From NCBI GenBank assembly GCA_902595755.1, contig CACJRF010000004.1, positions 61,516 to 125,515 on the forward strand: a stretch of 64,000 nucleotides of DNA. The letters are read 5' to 3'. The notes under the pieces were generated by a model. The model searched no databases and had not been told where the DNA came from. It was given only the letters and a program-made list of their open reading frames with translations. Every line of letters starts with the position of its first letter. Position 1 is the stretch's first letter. The stretch comes from an uncultured Alphaproteobacteria bacterium. GTDB lineage: Bacteria; Pseudomonadota; Alphaproteobacteria; Methylaequorales; Methylaequoraceae. The translations under genes were made by a program, and so were the position numbers. Positions 35,351-43,973 of this stretch are shown here, piece by piece.

Positions 35351-36928
35351 ATGAAAAAAGTTATTGAAATAAAGGATCTTTCAGTAAGTTTTACTCAAAA
35401 TAATGAATTAGTCAAAGCTGTACAAAAAAGTAATTTTTTCATTAATGAAGGTGAATGTTTTTCTATCGTTGGTGAGAGTGGTTCGGGAAAATCAGTTACT
35501 GCTATGTCAATGATGAAACTAATTAAGGAGAGTAATAATACTCTTATATCTGGCCACATTAAATTTGAAGATGAAAACCTATTGACTTTATCTGAAAAAA
35601 AACTCACAAAAATTAGAGGTAAAGGTATTTCAATGATTTTTCAAGAGCCAATGACCTCACTTAATCCACTCCATACAATAAAAAAACAAATAGGAGAATG
35701 TTTATTCAATTTAAATAAAAAAGAAGAAAGAATAGTCGAACTACTCAGAGAGGTAGGAATTGAAAATGCTGAGGAGCGGTTAGATCATTTTCCTCATCAA
35801 TTATCTGGGGGGCAAAGGCAAAGAGTAATGATCGCAATGGCTATTGCAAACAATCCAAAATTATTAATAGCTGATGAGCCAACTACAGCGTTAGATGTAA
35901 CAATACAAAAGCAGATTCTAGATTTGTTGGATAGCTTAAGGAAGAAATTTCAAATGTCTCTTCTTTTAATAACACATGACCTGTCAATTGTAAAAAAGAT
36001 ATCCGATAGAGTTTGTGTTATGAAGAACGGTCAAATTGTTGAACAAGGAGAAACAAAAAGCTTGTTTAAAAAACCCAAGCATCCCTACACACTTAAATTA
36101 ATAAATTCTAGCCCGAATGAAAAAAAGTTTAAGTCTAAAAATTCCATGATAATTTTGAAAACAAACAATCTTAACATTCGTTACCAATTGAATAGTAATT
36201 CTTTTTTTAGTAGAAAAAATAAATTTTTTCATGCAGTTAAAAATTTAAATATACAATTAGCTAAAGGTTCTACATTAGGAGTAGTTGGTGAAAGTGGTTC
36301 TGGTAAGAGTTCATTTGCACTGGCTATGTTAAAATTAATAAAATCCGAAGGCGATATATTTTATAAAAATTATAATATTTCAAAATTAAATGATACCTCC
36401 TTTAGAAACTTTCGAAAAAATATACAAATAATTTTTCAGGATCCTTTTGCCTCTTTGAGCCCAAGGCTCACTATTGAGAGAATAATTGGTGAAGGGCTTG
36501 AAGTGCATAAAAAAAGTTTAAAAAAAAATGAAGTATCTAATCTTATATTACGAATTATAGAAAAGGTGGGACTAGAAAAATCTATGCTAAATAGGTATCC
36601 TCATGAATTTTCTGGAGGGCAAAGGCAAAGAATCGCAATAGCCCGCGCATTGATTTTAGAACCTGAAATTATAATTCTAGATGAGCCTACAAGTGCTCTG
36701 GACATGACAGTACAAAAACAAATTGTTGACTTACTATTACAATTACAAAAAGATTTAACACTCACATACATCTTTATAAGTCATGATCTAAAAATTGTTA
36801 AAGCTTTATCTGACCGAATTGTTGTTATGCGAAATGGGGAAGTTATAGAAGAGGGTTCGGTAAAAGAAATTTTTTTAAAGCCAAAGGAAAGTTATACAAA
36901 AAAATTAATGCAGTCTGCTTTTATTTAA
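35351..36928 (+). CDS. yejF: ABC transporter ATP-binding protein YejF (two fused ATPase domains)
   Basis: The 525-residue cytoplasmic protein holds two tandem nucleotide-binding domains. Walker A motifs GESGSGKS occur near residues 38 and 316; signatures LSGGQRQR (about 152) and FSGGQRQR (about 418); Walker B LLIADEPT and IIILDEPT; and switch histidines in LLITHDLS and IFISHDLK. Both domains look intact. It powers YejAB-E peptide import. The 3' end overlaps convergent pepA by 8 bp. Confidence 0.94.
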   Translation: MKKVIEIKDLSVSFTQNNELVKAVQKSNFFINEGECFSIVGESGSGKSVTAMSMMKLIKESNNTLISGHIKFEDENLLTLSEKKLTKIRGKGISMIFQEPMTSLNPLHTIKKQIGECLFNLNKKEERIVELLREVGIENAEERLDHFPHQLSGGQRQRVMIAMAIANNPKLLIADEPTTALDVTIQKQILDLLDSLRKKFQMSLLLITHDLSIVKKISDRVCVMKNGQIVEQGETKSLFKKPKHPYTLKLINSSPNEKKFKSKNSMIILKTNNLNIRYQLNSNSFFSRKNKFFHAVKNLNIQLAKGSTLGVVGESGSGKSSFALAMLKLIKSEGDIFYKNYNISKLNDTSFRNFRKNIQIIFQDPFASLSPRLTIERIIGEGLEVHKKSLKKNEVSNLILRIIEKVGLEKSMLNRYPHEFSGGQRQRIAIARALILEPEIIILDEPTSALDMTVQKQIVDLLLQLQKDLTLTYIFISHDLKIVKALSDRIVVMRNGEVIEEGSVKEIFLKPKESYTKKLMQSAFI

Positions 36929-38285
36929 ACATATAATCTATTAACTTTGACAAAGCAATAATTCCCATTGCCTCACCACCCTCATATTTTGAATATTTAT
37001 TCGGACGAGTCCATCCCATAAGATCAATATGAATCCAAGGAATCTTTTTCTTAATAAATTTTTCTAAAAATAGTGCTGCAGTAATAGCTCCCCCAAAACC
37101 ACCATTTCCAATATTTTTATAGTCAGCATGATTAGAGAGTATTTGATTGTTGTAATTTTGCCAGAGTGGTAATTGCCATAAAGGATCACCGGTTTCTATA
37201 GAAGCTTTATTTAAAAGATTTGACAAAATTATATTATTAGAAAAAAAACTTGGAACCTCTAAGCCCATTGCCACCCTGGATGCACCAGTTAATGTAGCTA
37301 GATCAATGATTAGATCAGGAGCTTTTTCAGAAGCATAAGACAATGCATCAGCCATAATCAACCTACCTTCGGCATCAGTATCACTAACTTCAATAAATTT
37401 ACCACTTCTGGATTTATAGATATCAGATGGTCGCATTGCATTATCTGATACAGAATTTTCTACCAAACAAAGTAATAAATTAACTTCAACTTTTAAATTT
37501 TTTCTACTTATAAGTTTTGCTAAACCAATTGCATTAGCCGCACCCCCCATATCTTTTTTCATCAAAGACATTCCAATACCAGTTTTTAAATTAAGGCCCC
37601 CAGTGTCAAATGAAACACCTTTACCGATAATAAAAATTTTTTTCTTATTCTTTTTTTTAGAGATAAATGAGGCAAATATTGGTTGATTTTTCTTGCTAGC
37701 ACCAGCTCCAACAACTGAAATTAACGGAAAGGTTTTTTCCAATTTTTTTCCCGTTATTTTTTTACACACATAGTCATCATTTAAGTGTTCTTTGGCAGCA
37801 TGATATATTTCATTAGGACCAAGAATATTAGCAGGAGAATTTATCAAGTCTCTAATGAAAAAGTATGCCTCTTTTTTATTCTTAATATCTTTAGGTATCA
37901 AAGTAAGCGATTTAGTTATTTCCTTTGTCGTTACTGTTTTAAATTTTTGAAATTTATATTTTTCTAACTCCCACCCAAGAATAATATTAGATTTTTGAAG
38001 TTCGTCACCACCATAAATCTTTAAATTATAATTTCCCGTATCACAAAAGTTATAGAGTCTCTTTCCAATAAGTAATAAGAAAAAATTCATCTGTAGTTTA
38101 TCTAAATCAAAGTTTGTTAAAAATATATCGATCTCATTCGATTTCTTTAAAAAGCTTTTTTCATCTAACTGATTTTGTTTCAAATCTTTACAAAATTTTT
38201 GTAAATTCGCCGGAACAAATTTTGGATCTAAATAAACAGAAAGTTCATTGTTGTTTTTACTATTATTACTTTTTTTTAAATTCAT
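36921..38285 (-). CDS. pepA: M17 leucyl aminopeptidase family protein
   Basis: This is a di-metal cytosolic aminopeptidase. Visible metal and catalytic elements are IIGKGVSFDTGGLNLKTG (about residues 225-242; Lys and Asp ligands), MKKDMGGAANAIG, and SDTDAEGRLIMADAL (Asp-Glu ligands and catalytic Arg, about 308). Of the possible starts, ATG 38285 (MNLKKSNN, 454 residues) is preferred to a TTG five codons upstream, because TATATA lies 5 nt before it. It probably trims peptides imported by Yej next door. Confidence 0.9.
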   Translation of the reverse strand: MNLKKSNNSKNNNELSVYLDPKFVPANLQKFCKDLKQNQLDEKSFLKKSNEIDIFLTNFDLDKLQMNFFLLLIGKRLYNFCDTGNYNLKIYGGDELQKSNIILGWELEKYKFQKFKTVTTKEITKSLTLIPKDIKNKKEAYFFIRDLINSPANILGPNEIYHAAKEHLNDDYVCKKITGKKLEKTFPLISVVGAGASKKNQPIFASFISKKKNKKKIFIIGKGVSFDTGGLNLKTGIGMSLMKKDMGGAANAIGLAKLISRKNLKVEVNLLLCLVENSVSDNAMRPSDIYKSRSGKFIEVSDTDAEGRLIMADALSYASEKAPDLIIDLATLTGASRVAMGLEVPSFFSNNIILSNLLNKASIETGDPLWQLPLWQNYNNQILSNHADYKNIGNGGFGGAITAALFLEKFIKKKIPWIHIDLMGWTRPNKYSKYEGGEAMGIIALSKLIDYMFK

Positions 38286-38288
38286 AAT

Positions 38289-38298
38289 GTTATATAAC
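38289..38298. promoter_or_regulatory. Palindromic -10 region between pepA and nhaD
   Basis: GTTATATAAC is a perfect 10-bp palindrome reading as TATATA/TATAAC-like on both strands. On the - strand TATATA ends 5 nt before the pepA ATG, implying a leaderless pepA message. On the + strand it would leave a leader of about 40 nt for nhaD, which has a proper Shine-Dalgarno (AGGTGG, 38333-38338). Tentative. Confidence 0.35.
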
Positions 38299-38342
38299 AA
38301 ATAAAGATTTATATTTAAATATCAATTTTTTCAGGTGGGCTT

Positions 38343-39761
38343 ATGAACTTCTTAACTAAAATACTCTCAAAATTTCCAATTTTTCTTGTAGCTTTAGTTT
38401 CACCAAGTTTGGTGTTAGCAGCTAGTAGCGATGGCCCAGCGACTTTAGATATGATTACCAGTCCAATTGGAATTGCTTGTCTTTTACTTTTTATTATTGC
38501 TTATGGATTTGTTATGGCAGAAGAATTTACTCACTTCAGAAAGTCAAAACCTGTTATATTAGCAGCAACAGCCATATGGGCTATGATTGCGTTTTACGCA
38601 AGTTCGGACCCAAGCCTATCGGTTCATTGGGCAGAAGGAAAGTTTAAACATCTTATACTTGAATTTGCAGAATTATTTTTCTTTCTTTTCGTAGCCATGA
38701 CATATGTTAATGCATTAACTGAAAGAAAAATGTTTGATGCACTTTGCTCTTGGCTCTCAAATAATAATTTTAGTTATAAAAAGATTTTTGTGATCACTGG
38801 TGTTATTGCATTCTTTTTATCCCCTATTGCTGATAATTTAACTACTGCGCTTATTTTAGGAACGGTTGTAACGGTTGCTGGACGAGGTAACAAAGCATTC
38901 GTCGTCCCCGCCTTGATAAATATCGTCGTATCTGCAAATGCTGGTGGTGCATTCTCACCGTTTGGTGATATCACTACACTAATGGTGTGGCAACGAGGCT
39001 TTGTATCATTTTTTGACTTCTTTAATATTTTCTTACCATCAGTTGTTAATTATGTAATTCCTGCTGCAATAATTTACTTTGCAATTCCTAACGAGGTACC
39101 AAAAGGAGATGGAAAAAAGGTTATTGTTCAACCCGGTGGTAATGTGATTGCTATATTAGGTATTCTTACAATTTCAATTACTGTAGCAGGACATCAAGTT
39201 TTACACATGCCTCCAGTCTTTGGTATGATGTTTGGTCTAGGAATGCTGGGCACTTACGGTTATTTTCTTAAAACCAGATACCCTGGAAAAAATAAATTCG
39301 ATATTTTTGAACTCACAGGTAAAGCTGAATGGGATACATTATTATTCTTTTACGGTATTTTAGTTTGTGTGGGTGGATTAGCAGCTGTTGGATATTTGAA
39401 GTTAATATCTGACGATATGTATGTTACTTTAGGTGCCACTTATGCAAACATACTTGTTGGATTTTTGTCCGCTATTATCGATAATATACCAATAGTCTAC
39501 GCAGTACTAACAGCACATCCATCCATGGATATGGGACAATGGTTATTAATAACGCTTACAGCTGGTGTAGGTGGTTCGTTATTATCTATTGGTTCTGCAG
39601 CAGGTGTAGCTTTAATGGGTCAAGCAAGAGGGGTTTATACTTTCTTTGCACATCTAAGATGGTCTTGGGCAATATTGATAGGTTATGCAGCGTCGGTTGC
39701 ATGCCATTTGTGGCTCAATGCAGATTTATTCGATATGGTTCCTTTAGAAATACCATATTAA
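38343..39761 (+). CDS. nhaD: NhaD-type Na+/H+ antiporter
   Basis: This polytopic inner-membrane protein of the arsenite-permease/NhaD superfamily has 472 residues. After an N-terminal signal-like helix (about 5-25) there are about twelve hydrophobic segments. GVIAFFLSPIADNLTTALILG (about 154-174) and NAGGAFSPFGDITTLMVWQRG (about 199-219) are the conserved pore regions. A second inverted repeat has FLSAIIDNIPIVYAVLTAHPSM and GSLLSIGSAAGVALMG. It would expel sodium and is common in marine bacteria. Confidence 0.93.
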   Translation: MNFLTKILSKFPIFLVALVSPSLVLAASSDGPATLDMITSPIGIACLLLFIIAYGFVMAEEFTHFRKSKPVILAATAIWAMIAFYASSDPSLSVHWAEGKFKHLILEFAELFFFLFVAMTYVNALTERKMFDALCSWLSNNNFSYKKIFVITGVIAFFLSPIADNLTTALILGTVVTVAGRGNKAFVVPALINIVVSANAGGAFSPFGDITTLMVWQRGFVSFFDFFNIFLPSVVNYVIPAAIIYFAIPNEVPKGDGKKVIVQPGGNVIAILGILTISITVAGHQVLHMPPVFGMMFGLGMLGTYGYFLKTRYPGKNKFDIFELTGKAEWDTLLFFYGILVCVGGLAAVGYLKLISDDMYVTLGATYANILVGFLSAIIDNIPIVYAVLTAHPSMDMGQWLLITLTAGVGGSLLSIGSAAGVALMGQARGVYTFFAHLRWSWAILIGYAASVACHLWLNADLFDMVPLEIPY

Positions 39762-39770
39762 ATTTATTAT

Positions 39771-39801
39771 AGTGAGCTTTCGATTAAATCGTTAGCTCAC
39801 T
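39771..39801 (+). terminator. Hairpin after nhaD
   Basis: AGTGAGCT (39771-39778) and AGCTCACT (39794-39801) are exact inverted repeats. The 15-nt loop itself contains CGATT/AATCG, extending the fold. It lies 9 nt after the nhaD stop and is not followed by a clear T-run, so it may protect the 3' end rather than act as a classical intrinsic terminator. It could serve both convergent genes. Confidence 0.5.
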
Positions 39802-39865
39802 TAAACCAAAAAAGCTAATTTAAATAAAGTCAATGGATTTGATTCTTAAGTAAATTTTAACAAGC

Positions 39866-40411
39866 TTACTCTTTTTCCATACCAATTTCATAAAGTTCGA
39901 AGCTTGCTTCTTCTATCTCTCCAGATTTAGCATCAACGTCTATTTTTACTTCATAGCCTGCATTAGTTTGTATGTCAAATTCGTAGGTAAACGAACCATC
40001 CATACCTATTTCTCTTTCTTCATTCATGATTTTTCCTGGATGAATTGAAAGAGCTTTTACTCGAGCTTGATCGATAGTAATTTTAGCTTCACTTTTAAAT
40101 AAAGGATTGTTTGCATCAACTTCCTTTTCAATTTCTGTAATATAACCTTCCTCTGCATTACATTCCACATTGTAGATAAAGCCATCCTTTGTCGATTCAA
40201 TATCAAACTCATAAATTGGATCATCTCCTTGTAACTTAAATTCTAACTTTCTAGCATGTCCTGGAACTGTATCATAAGCTTGATCTAAACACTGTTCTAC
40301 CTTAACTATGTCGTATAATTTGATATCATCTAAGTCTGCTGTACTGTTAGCGAACACCCAACTTGTTGATAGTAATGTAAGTGTTGCTGCACTAAATGCT
40401 AATTTATTCAT
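39866..40411 (-). CDS. Exported PepSY-domain protein
   Basis: The 181-residue protein has a clean signal peptide (about 1-21, ending WVFA). Two PepSY-like units follow: residues about 45-105 with LEFKLQGDDPIYEFDIESTKDGFIYNV, and about 112-178 with ITIDQARVKALSIHPGKI and YEFDIQTNAGYEVKIDVDAKSGEI. PepSY domains are small periplasmic modules, sometimes inhibitory or metal-related; the role here is unknown. The protein is very acidic. The Shine-Dalgarno is ideal (AGGAG). It follows the TonB-dependent receptor gene on the same strand, 196 bp away. Confidence 0.82.
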   Translation of the reverse strand: MNKLAFSAATLTLLSTSWVFANSTADLDDIKLYDIVKVEQCLDQAYDTVPGHARKLEFKLQGDDPIYEFDIESTKDGFIYNVECNAEEGYITEIEKEVDANNPLFKSEAKITIDQARVKALSIHPGKIMNEEREIGMDGSFTYEFDIQTNAGYEVKIDVDAKSGEIEEASFELYEIGMEKE

Positions 40412-40501
40412 TTTTTTTCTCCTTTGTTTATTAAGTTAAAATTTAATCAAGTATTATATGCATTAAAATCAAGTTTATTAAATCTGTGCCATGTTAAAGT
40501 T

Positions 40502-40533
40502 TTATTGCCCAAATTATAATATTTGGGCAATAA
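40502..40533 (-). terminator. Perfect 13-bp hairpin between receptor and PepSY genes
   Basis: TTATTGCCCAAAT (40502-40514) and ATTTGGGCAATAA (40521-40533) are exact inverted repeats with a 6-nt loop. It lies 74 nt past the receptor stop on the - strand. There is no long T-run after it on either strand, so it may attenuate, terminate or stabilise the receptor mRNA. The rest of 40412-40607 shows nothing recognisable. Confidence 0.55.
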
Positions 40534-40607
40534 AGATAGGAAGGGGGAGGAAATTAAACGGTGTTATTATTTTCTAACTAACTCATATTTAAACTTCATA
40601 TTTACTA

Positions 40608-43118
40608 TTACCAACGTATATGCATTCCGCCCATAATTGATAATGGTTGACCTGGTGTAACAAATGTTCCGCTTCCACCTGTTCCTTCGACTTCGTTTTC
40701 AGCAACTATACCACCAGTTTCAAAGTTGGTATCCAATAAGTTTCTACCGTCTAGGAAAAAGACTGTGCTAAATGGCGAGTTTGCCTTTAATGGCAATTTG
40801 AATTCTGCAGATGCATTCAATAAGAAGTACCCAGGTACTTTTTTACCATGGTGATTATTTTCATCACCTCTGTAGAATTGATTAGAATTATATTCCGTAT
40901 CTAACGCCATGCTAAAAGATTCAGTTGGGGCATAACCGATTCCTATTCTTGTGACATGAGGCGAAAGACCAGGAATTGCATCTCCAGGACCTACACCAAT
41001 TTGATAACCCTCTGAAGATTCACAAGTGTCTTGATCGTTAGCAGTTGCACCGGCTATTGCACCATCACACTCAAATGGGTTAGATGAATGACCTGCGCTT
41101 GAAATATTCTGACTTGTCTCAAAAGTGGCTCGAACATATGAATAATTTCCATACCATGATAACTTATTTCCAAGCTTTCCATTCAAACCAAGCTCTGTTC
41201 CCATTCTTTGGGTATTACCTACATTTCTAAAGTATCCTGTGCCCACTCTATTACCTCCAATAAAAATAATGTCGTTGAAGTTTCGACCAGCATATGCAGA
41301 AGCATTCCAGTTAATATTATGATTCATACCAAATAAGTTATATGCTTTAACGCCTCTTGCACCCAGTTCTATGTTTCTATTTTTGACCATATCTAGTGGC
41401 GGATCTGCCTGAAATGAGTTGGGAAGTCTACAAGGTTGATCTGGATCGGCACAACCTAATTCCGCTACAGAAGGATTACGACTTGATTCTTTATAGGATG
41501 CATAGACTGAAATATCTCCGAACTTCCTAGTAACCCCTACCCCAGGGTTAAATTCGTTAAAAAAGTGATGACCTTCAAGAGCAGTGCCGAATTGATCTTC
41601 CATTTTAAGTGATGCCCAGTTCCATCTACCTGATAAATTTAGAGAAGTAAAATCGTCAATATCAATTGTGTTACTAGCATATAAAGCAATATTATGTGTT
41701 GTAGCCTCTATGTTTGTAATGAAAATATTTTCACCTTCCTCATCTTGACTAAGGAGAACTCCTGTCCCTTGTACACCTCTGTCATTCTGAATTATTCCTA
41801 ACTCCGTTGACGATGCAAAGCTATTATGTGAGTATTCGTAAGTCATACCAGTAATTAGTGTGTTGTTTTTTTGAAAAAGATCAGAATCATAAGTTGACTG
41901 GAAGTTTAGCCCCATCTGATTTTGTTTAGTATTTGATCTATTAATAGCACCTATATCTTCAATCTCATTCTCGTCATCATCAAGCTCCAGACCCAGGCTT
42001 CCATACCTAATTGTATTTCCTGCTACGTCTAAATATGTTTCAGTTGAAGCACCTCCTACTTCAAGTTCGGAACAAAGTACTCCATCTGCATTACCCGGTG
42101 TATAGTCGAATTGTGCACCACAATCCCCTGCCTCAAATTCGTCCCCATTATAATTTCTTCTTTCCATATGACGGTAGTAAATGTTTCCCTGAATGGATAA
42201 TTGATCATTTACAAAATGGTTACCTCCAAAATTTGCATAATAATTTTTATTGTGGGTATTATCTGGATAGGTATAAACTGCATCTCTACCTTCCATATCC
42301 ATGAGAGTTAATGGGACAGCACCATTACCTCGTAAATCAGTGTAAGCTTGTCCAAAATTTACAAACAGTTCTGTATCATCGTTTGGTCTAAATCTTACAT
42401 CACCATAAACTGTGTTGAGGTATGATTCAGACTGATCTCTCCAACCGTTATCGTAATTGAAGTTAGCACCAAGATAAATTCCAACATTATCGAATTGTTT
42501 TCCGTATTCAAAAATCTCATTTGTACGTCCATAACTTCCACCTGATGTGGTTAAGTTAGCTCCTTCAAAATTAAATCCATTTTTCATTTCCATTGTTATA
42601 GCTCCACCAATAGCGTTTTGTCCAAAAATTGGATCACCACCAGTAAAGATTTGCATATTATTTATTGCAAAATCAGGAACTAAATCCCACTGGACTACTT
42701 CACCAAACGATTCATTTACTCGCATACCATTTTGGTACACTGCTATTGACTGGGCTGTACCTAAGAGAGGTCCACTTACATAACCTCTAAAATTTATATC
42801 GTTCTGCATTGGAGAACTATTTAAATTAAAAAGAGAGATACCCGACGCTTCCCTATTAAGCGTCTCTGTTATGGAGAAATTCTTTTTTTTCCCAATCACT
42901 TCTCTATTTATGCTTTGAACTTTACCGGGAACTCTGTCTATATTAAGTCCGGATCCTTGAACTGGAGTTACAGAAATAATATTAACATCTGGTGCCATAT
43001 ATGTTTTGTCTTGAGAAAGTGCATGTGATGTGGAAAGCACTAAAAAAGATACAATTAATATATTTATTAAATGAATATAAAATTTTTGCGTATTTATAAT
43101 ATTAATTATTGATTTCAT
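40608..43118 (-). CDS. TonB-dependent outer-membrane receptor
   Basis: The start is the ATG at 43118 (836 residues), with AAGGGGAAG placed correctly upstream; a TTG at 43151 falls inside the -10 of the likely promoter. A signal peptide (about 20-38) precedes the plug domain, with SITETLNREASGISLFN, DINFRGYVSGPLLGTAQSIAVYQNG and GQNAIGGAITMEMKNG. A 22-strand-type barrel follows, ending in GGMHIRW with a terminal aromatic. Four-cysteine extracellular loop sequence (CGAQ, CSEL) is present. Substrate unknown: iron complexes, cobalamin and other ligands are all possible. No TonB-box motif is obvious. Confidence 0.9.
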   Translation of the reverse strand: MKSIINIINTQKFYIHLINILIVSFLVLSTSHALSQDKTYMAPDVNIISVTPVQGSGLNIDRVPGKVQSINREVIGKKKNFSITETLNREASGISLFNLNSSPMQNDINFRGYVSGPLLGTAQSIAVYQNGMRVNESFGEVVQWDLVPDFAINNMQIFTGGDPIFGQNAIGGAITMEMKNGFNFEGANLTTSGGSYGRTNEIFEYGKQFDNVGIYLGANFNYDNGWRDQSESYLNTVYGDVRFRPNDDTELFVNFGQAYTDLRGNGAVPLTLMDMEGRDAVYTYPDNTHNKNYYANFGGNHFVNDQLSIQGNIYYRHMERRNYNGDEFEAGDCGAQFDYTPGNADGVLCSELEVGGASTETYLDVAGNTIRYGSLGLELDDDENEIEDIGAINRSNTKQNQMGLNFQSTYDSDLFQKNNTLITGMTYEYSHNSFASSTELGIIQNDRGVQGTGVLLSQDEEGENIFITNIEATTHNIALYASNTIDIDDFTSLNLSGRWNWASLKMEDQFGTALEGHHFFNEFNPGVGVTRKFGDISVYASYKESSRNPSVAELGCADPDQPCRLPNSFQADPPLDMVKNRNIELGARGVKAYNLFGMNHNINWNASAYAGRNFNDIIFIGGNRVGTGYFRNVGNTQRMGTELGLNGKLGNKLSWYGNYSYVRATFETSQNISSAGHSSNPFECDGAIAGATANDQDTCESSEGYQIGVGPGDAIPGLSPHVTRIGIGYAPTESFSMALDTEYNSNQFYRGDENNHHGKKVPGYFLLNASAEFKLPLKANSPFSTVFFLDGRNLLDTNFETGGIVAENEVEGTGGSGTFVTPGQPLSIMGGMHIRW

Positions 43119-43149
43119 AAATGTCTTCCCCTTATATTTCCCGGTTTTC

Positions 43150-43177
43150 AATTTATATTTTACTCATATTTTGTCAA
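43150..43177 (-). promoter_or_regulatory. Promoter of the TonB-dependent receptor
   Basis: On the - strand a perfect -35 TTGACA (43177-43172), a 16-nt spacer and TAAATT (43155-43150) place the transcription start near 43143. This leaves a leader of about 25 nt with the Shine-Dalgarno AAGGGGAAG. No Fur box was convincing. Confidence 0.5.
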
Positions 43178-43201
43178 CAATAAATAAATATTAGTTGTAA
43201 A

Positions 43202-43230
43202 TTGACAGCTTTAAACTGTTACACTATATA
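43202..43230 (+). promoter_or_regulatory. Promoter of the TerB-like gene
   Basis: A perfect TTGACA (43202-43207), 17-nt spacer and TATATA (43225-43230) form one of the best promoters in the window. The -10 ends only 6 nt before the GTG start at 43237, so the message should be leaderless. Confidence 0.55.
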
Positions 43231-43236
43231 TTAACA

Positions 43237-43689
43237 GTGCTAAATATATTCAAAAATTTAAAAGAAAAAAAAGGTAATATTGAATCCGCTAGTGATGAAG
43301 AAAAAGGTATCATGATCACAACGTTGTTGGTTGAGGCGGCAAAATCTGACGATGAATTTGCTGATGAGGAAATTACTAAAATAAAAAAAATAGTCTCCAA
43401 CAAACTTCATTTTGATGAAGAGCTGACCAATTCAATTTTTGATAAAGCTTTAGAAACTTCACAAGATAGTATTGAACTTTATTCTTTAACAAAAGATATA
43501 AAAGAAAATTTTACTAAGGATGAAATATTAAATATTTTTGTGTATTTGTGGAAAGTCATTCTCTCCGACGGTGTAATTGATGATTATGAATCTGGGCTAA
43601 TTAGGAATCTAACAGGCCTATTTCACCTTACAGGAAAAGAAGTTGCGGAAACCAAGGCCACTGCTGAAGAACTAATCAAACAAAACTGA
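43237..43689 (+). CDS. TerB-like (tellurite-resistance TerB family) protein
   Basis: The 150-residue, acidic, all-helical protein has the TerB/DjlA-N fold pattern, two acidic repeats with similar cores: LLVEAAKSDDEFADEEITKIK (about 29-49) and WKVILSDGVIDDYESGLIRNL (about 106-126). In TerB such acidic loops bind metal ions, so a metal- or stress-sensing role is possible but unproven. The start is GTG at 43237 and appears leaderless. The last 18 bp overlap the convergent DUF2805 gene. Confidence 0.75.
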   Translation: MLNIFKNLKEKKGNIESASDEEKGIMITTLLVEAAKSDDEFADEEITKIKKIVSNKLHFDEELTNSIFDKALETSQDSIELYSLTKDIKENFTKDEILNIFVYLWKVILSDGVIDDYESGLIRNLTGLFHLTGKEVAETKATAEELIKQN

Positions 43690-43971
43690 TGAGCCTCTTT
43701 TAATCCTTTTTCTCTCTTCTTCGAACTTCTTGCGATTTTTTATAGACTTTGTGTGAACCCTTTTTCTCCACAACCTAAATGATGATGGCTTGAGGCTTCT
43801 TCTCATTAATTTAATTACCTCAGATTCGCGTTTACCTGACTTCTCAAATATTTCTTCAAATGTAATCCTATCAGCCCATGCTGCCCAAATAACCCATTCG
43901 TTTGTACTAAAACCCTTAGGTTCAGGATTTTTAACTTTAGTCTTTGGAACGTTATTTTTTTTTTCAGACAT
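43672..43971 (-). CDS. DUF2805 / TIGR03643 family protein
   Basis: The 99-residue, very basic protein contains WVIWAAWADRITFEEIFEKSG, then ESEVIKLMRRSLKPSSFRLWRKRV, the hallmark of the TIGR03643/DUF2805 family, which looks like a small helix-turn-helix-type module. A Lys/Arg-rich tail follows. Function is unknown; nucleic-acid binding is suggested by charge. It lies 2 bp after the CIA30 gene on the same strand. Confidence 0.8.
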   Translation of the reverse strand: MSEKKNNVPKTKVKNPEPKGFSTNEWVIWAAWADRITFEEIFEKSGKRESEVIKLMRRSLKPSSFRLWRKRVHTKSIKNRKKFEEERKRIKRGSSVLFD

Positions 43972-43973
43972 AC

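Noticed and set aside
43119..43151. TTG start for the TonB-dependent receptor at 43151
   Set aside because: It falls inside the probable -10 region; the ATG at 43118 has an excellent Shine-Dalgarno and gives a normal signal peptide.
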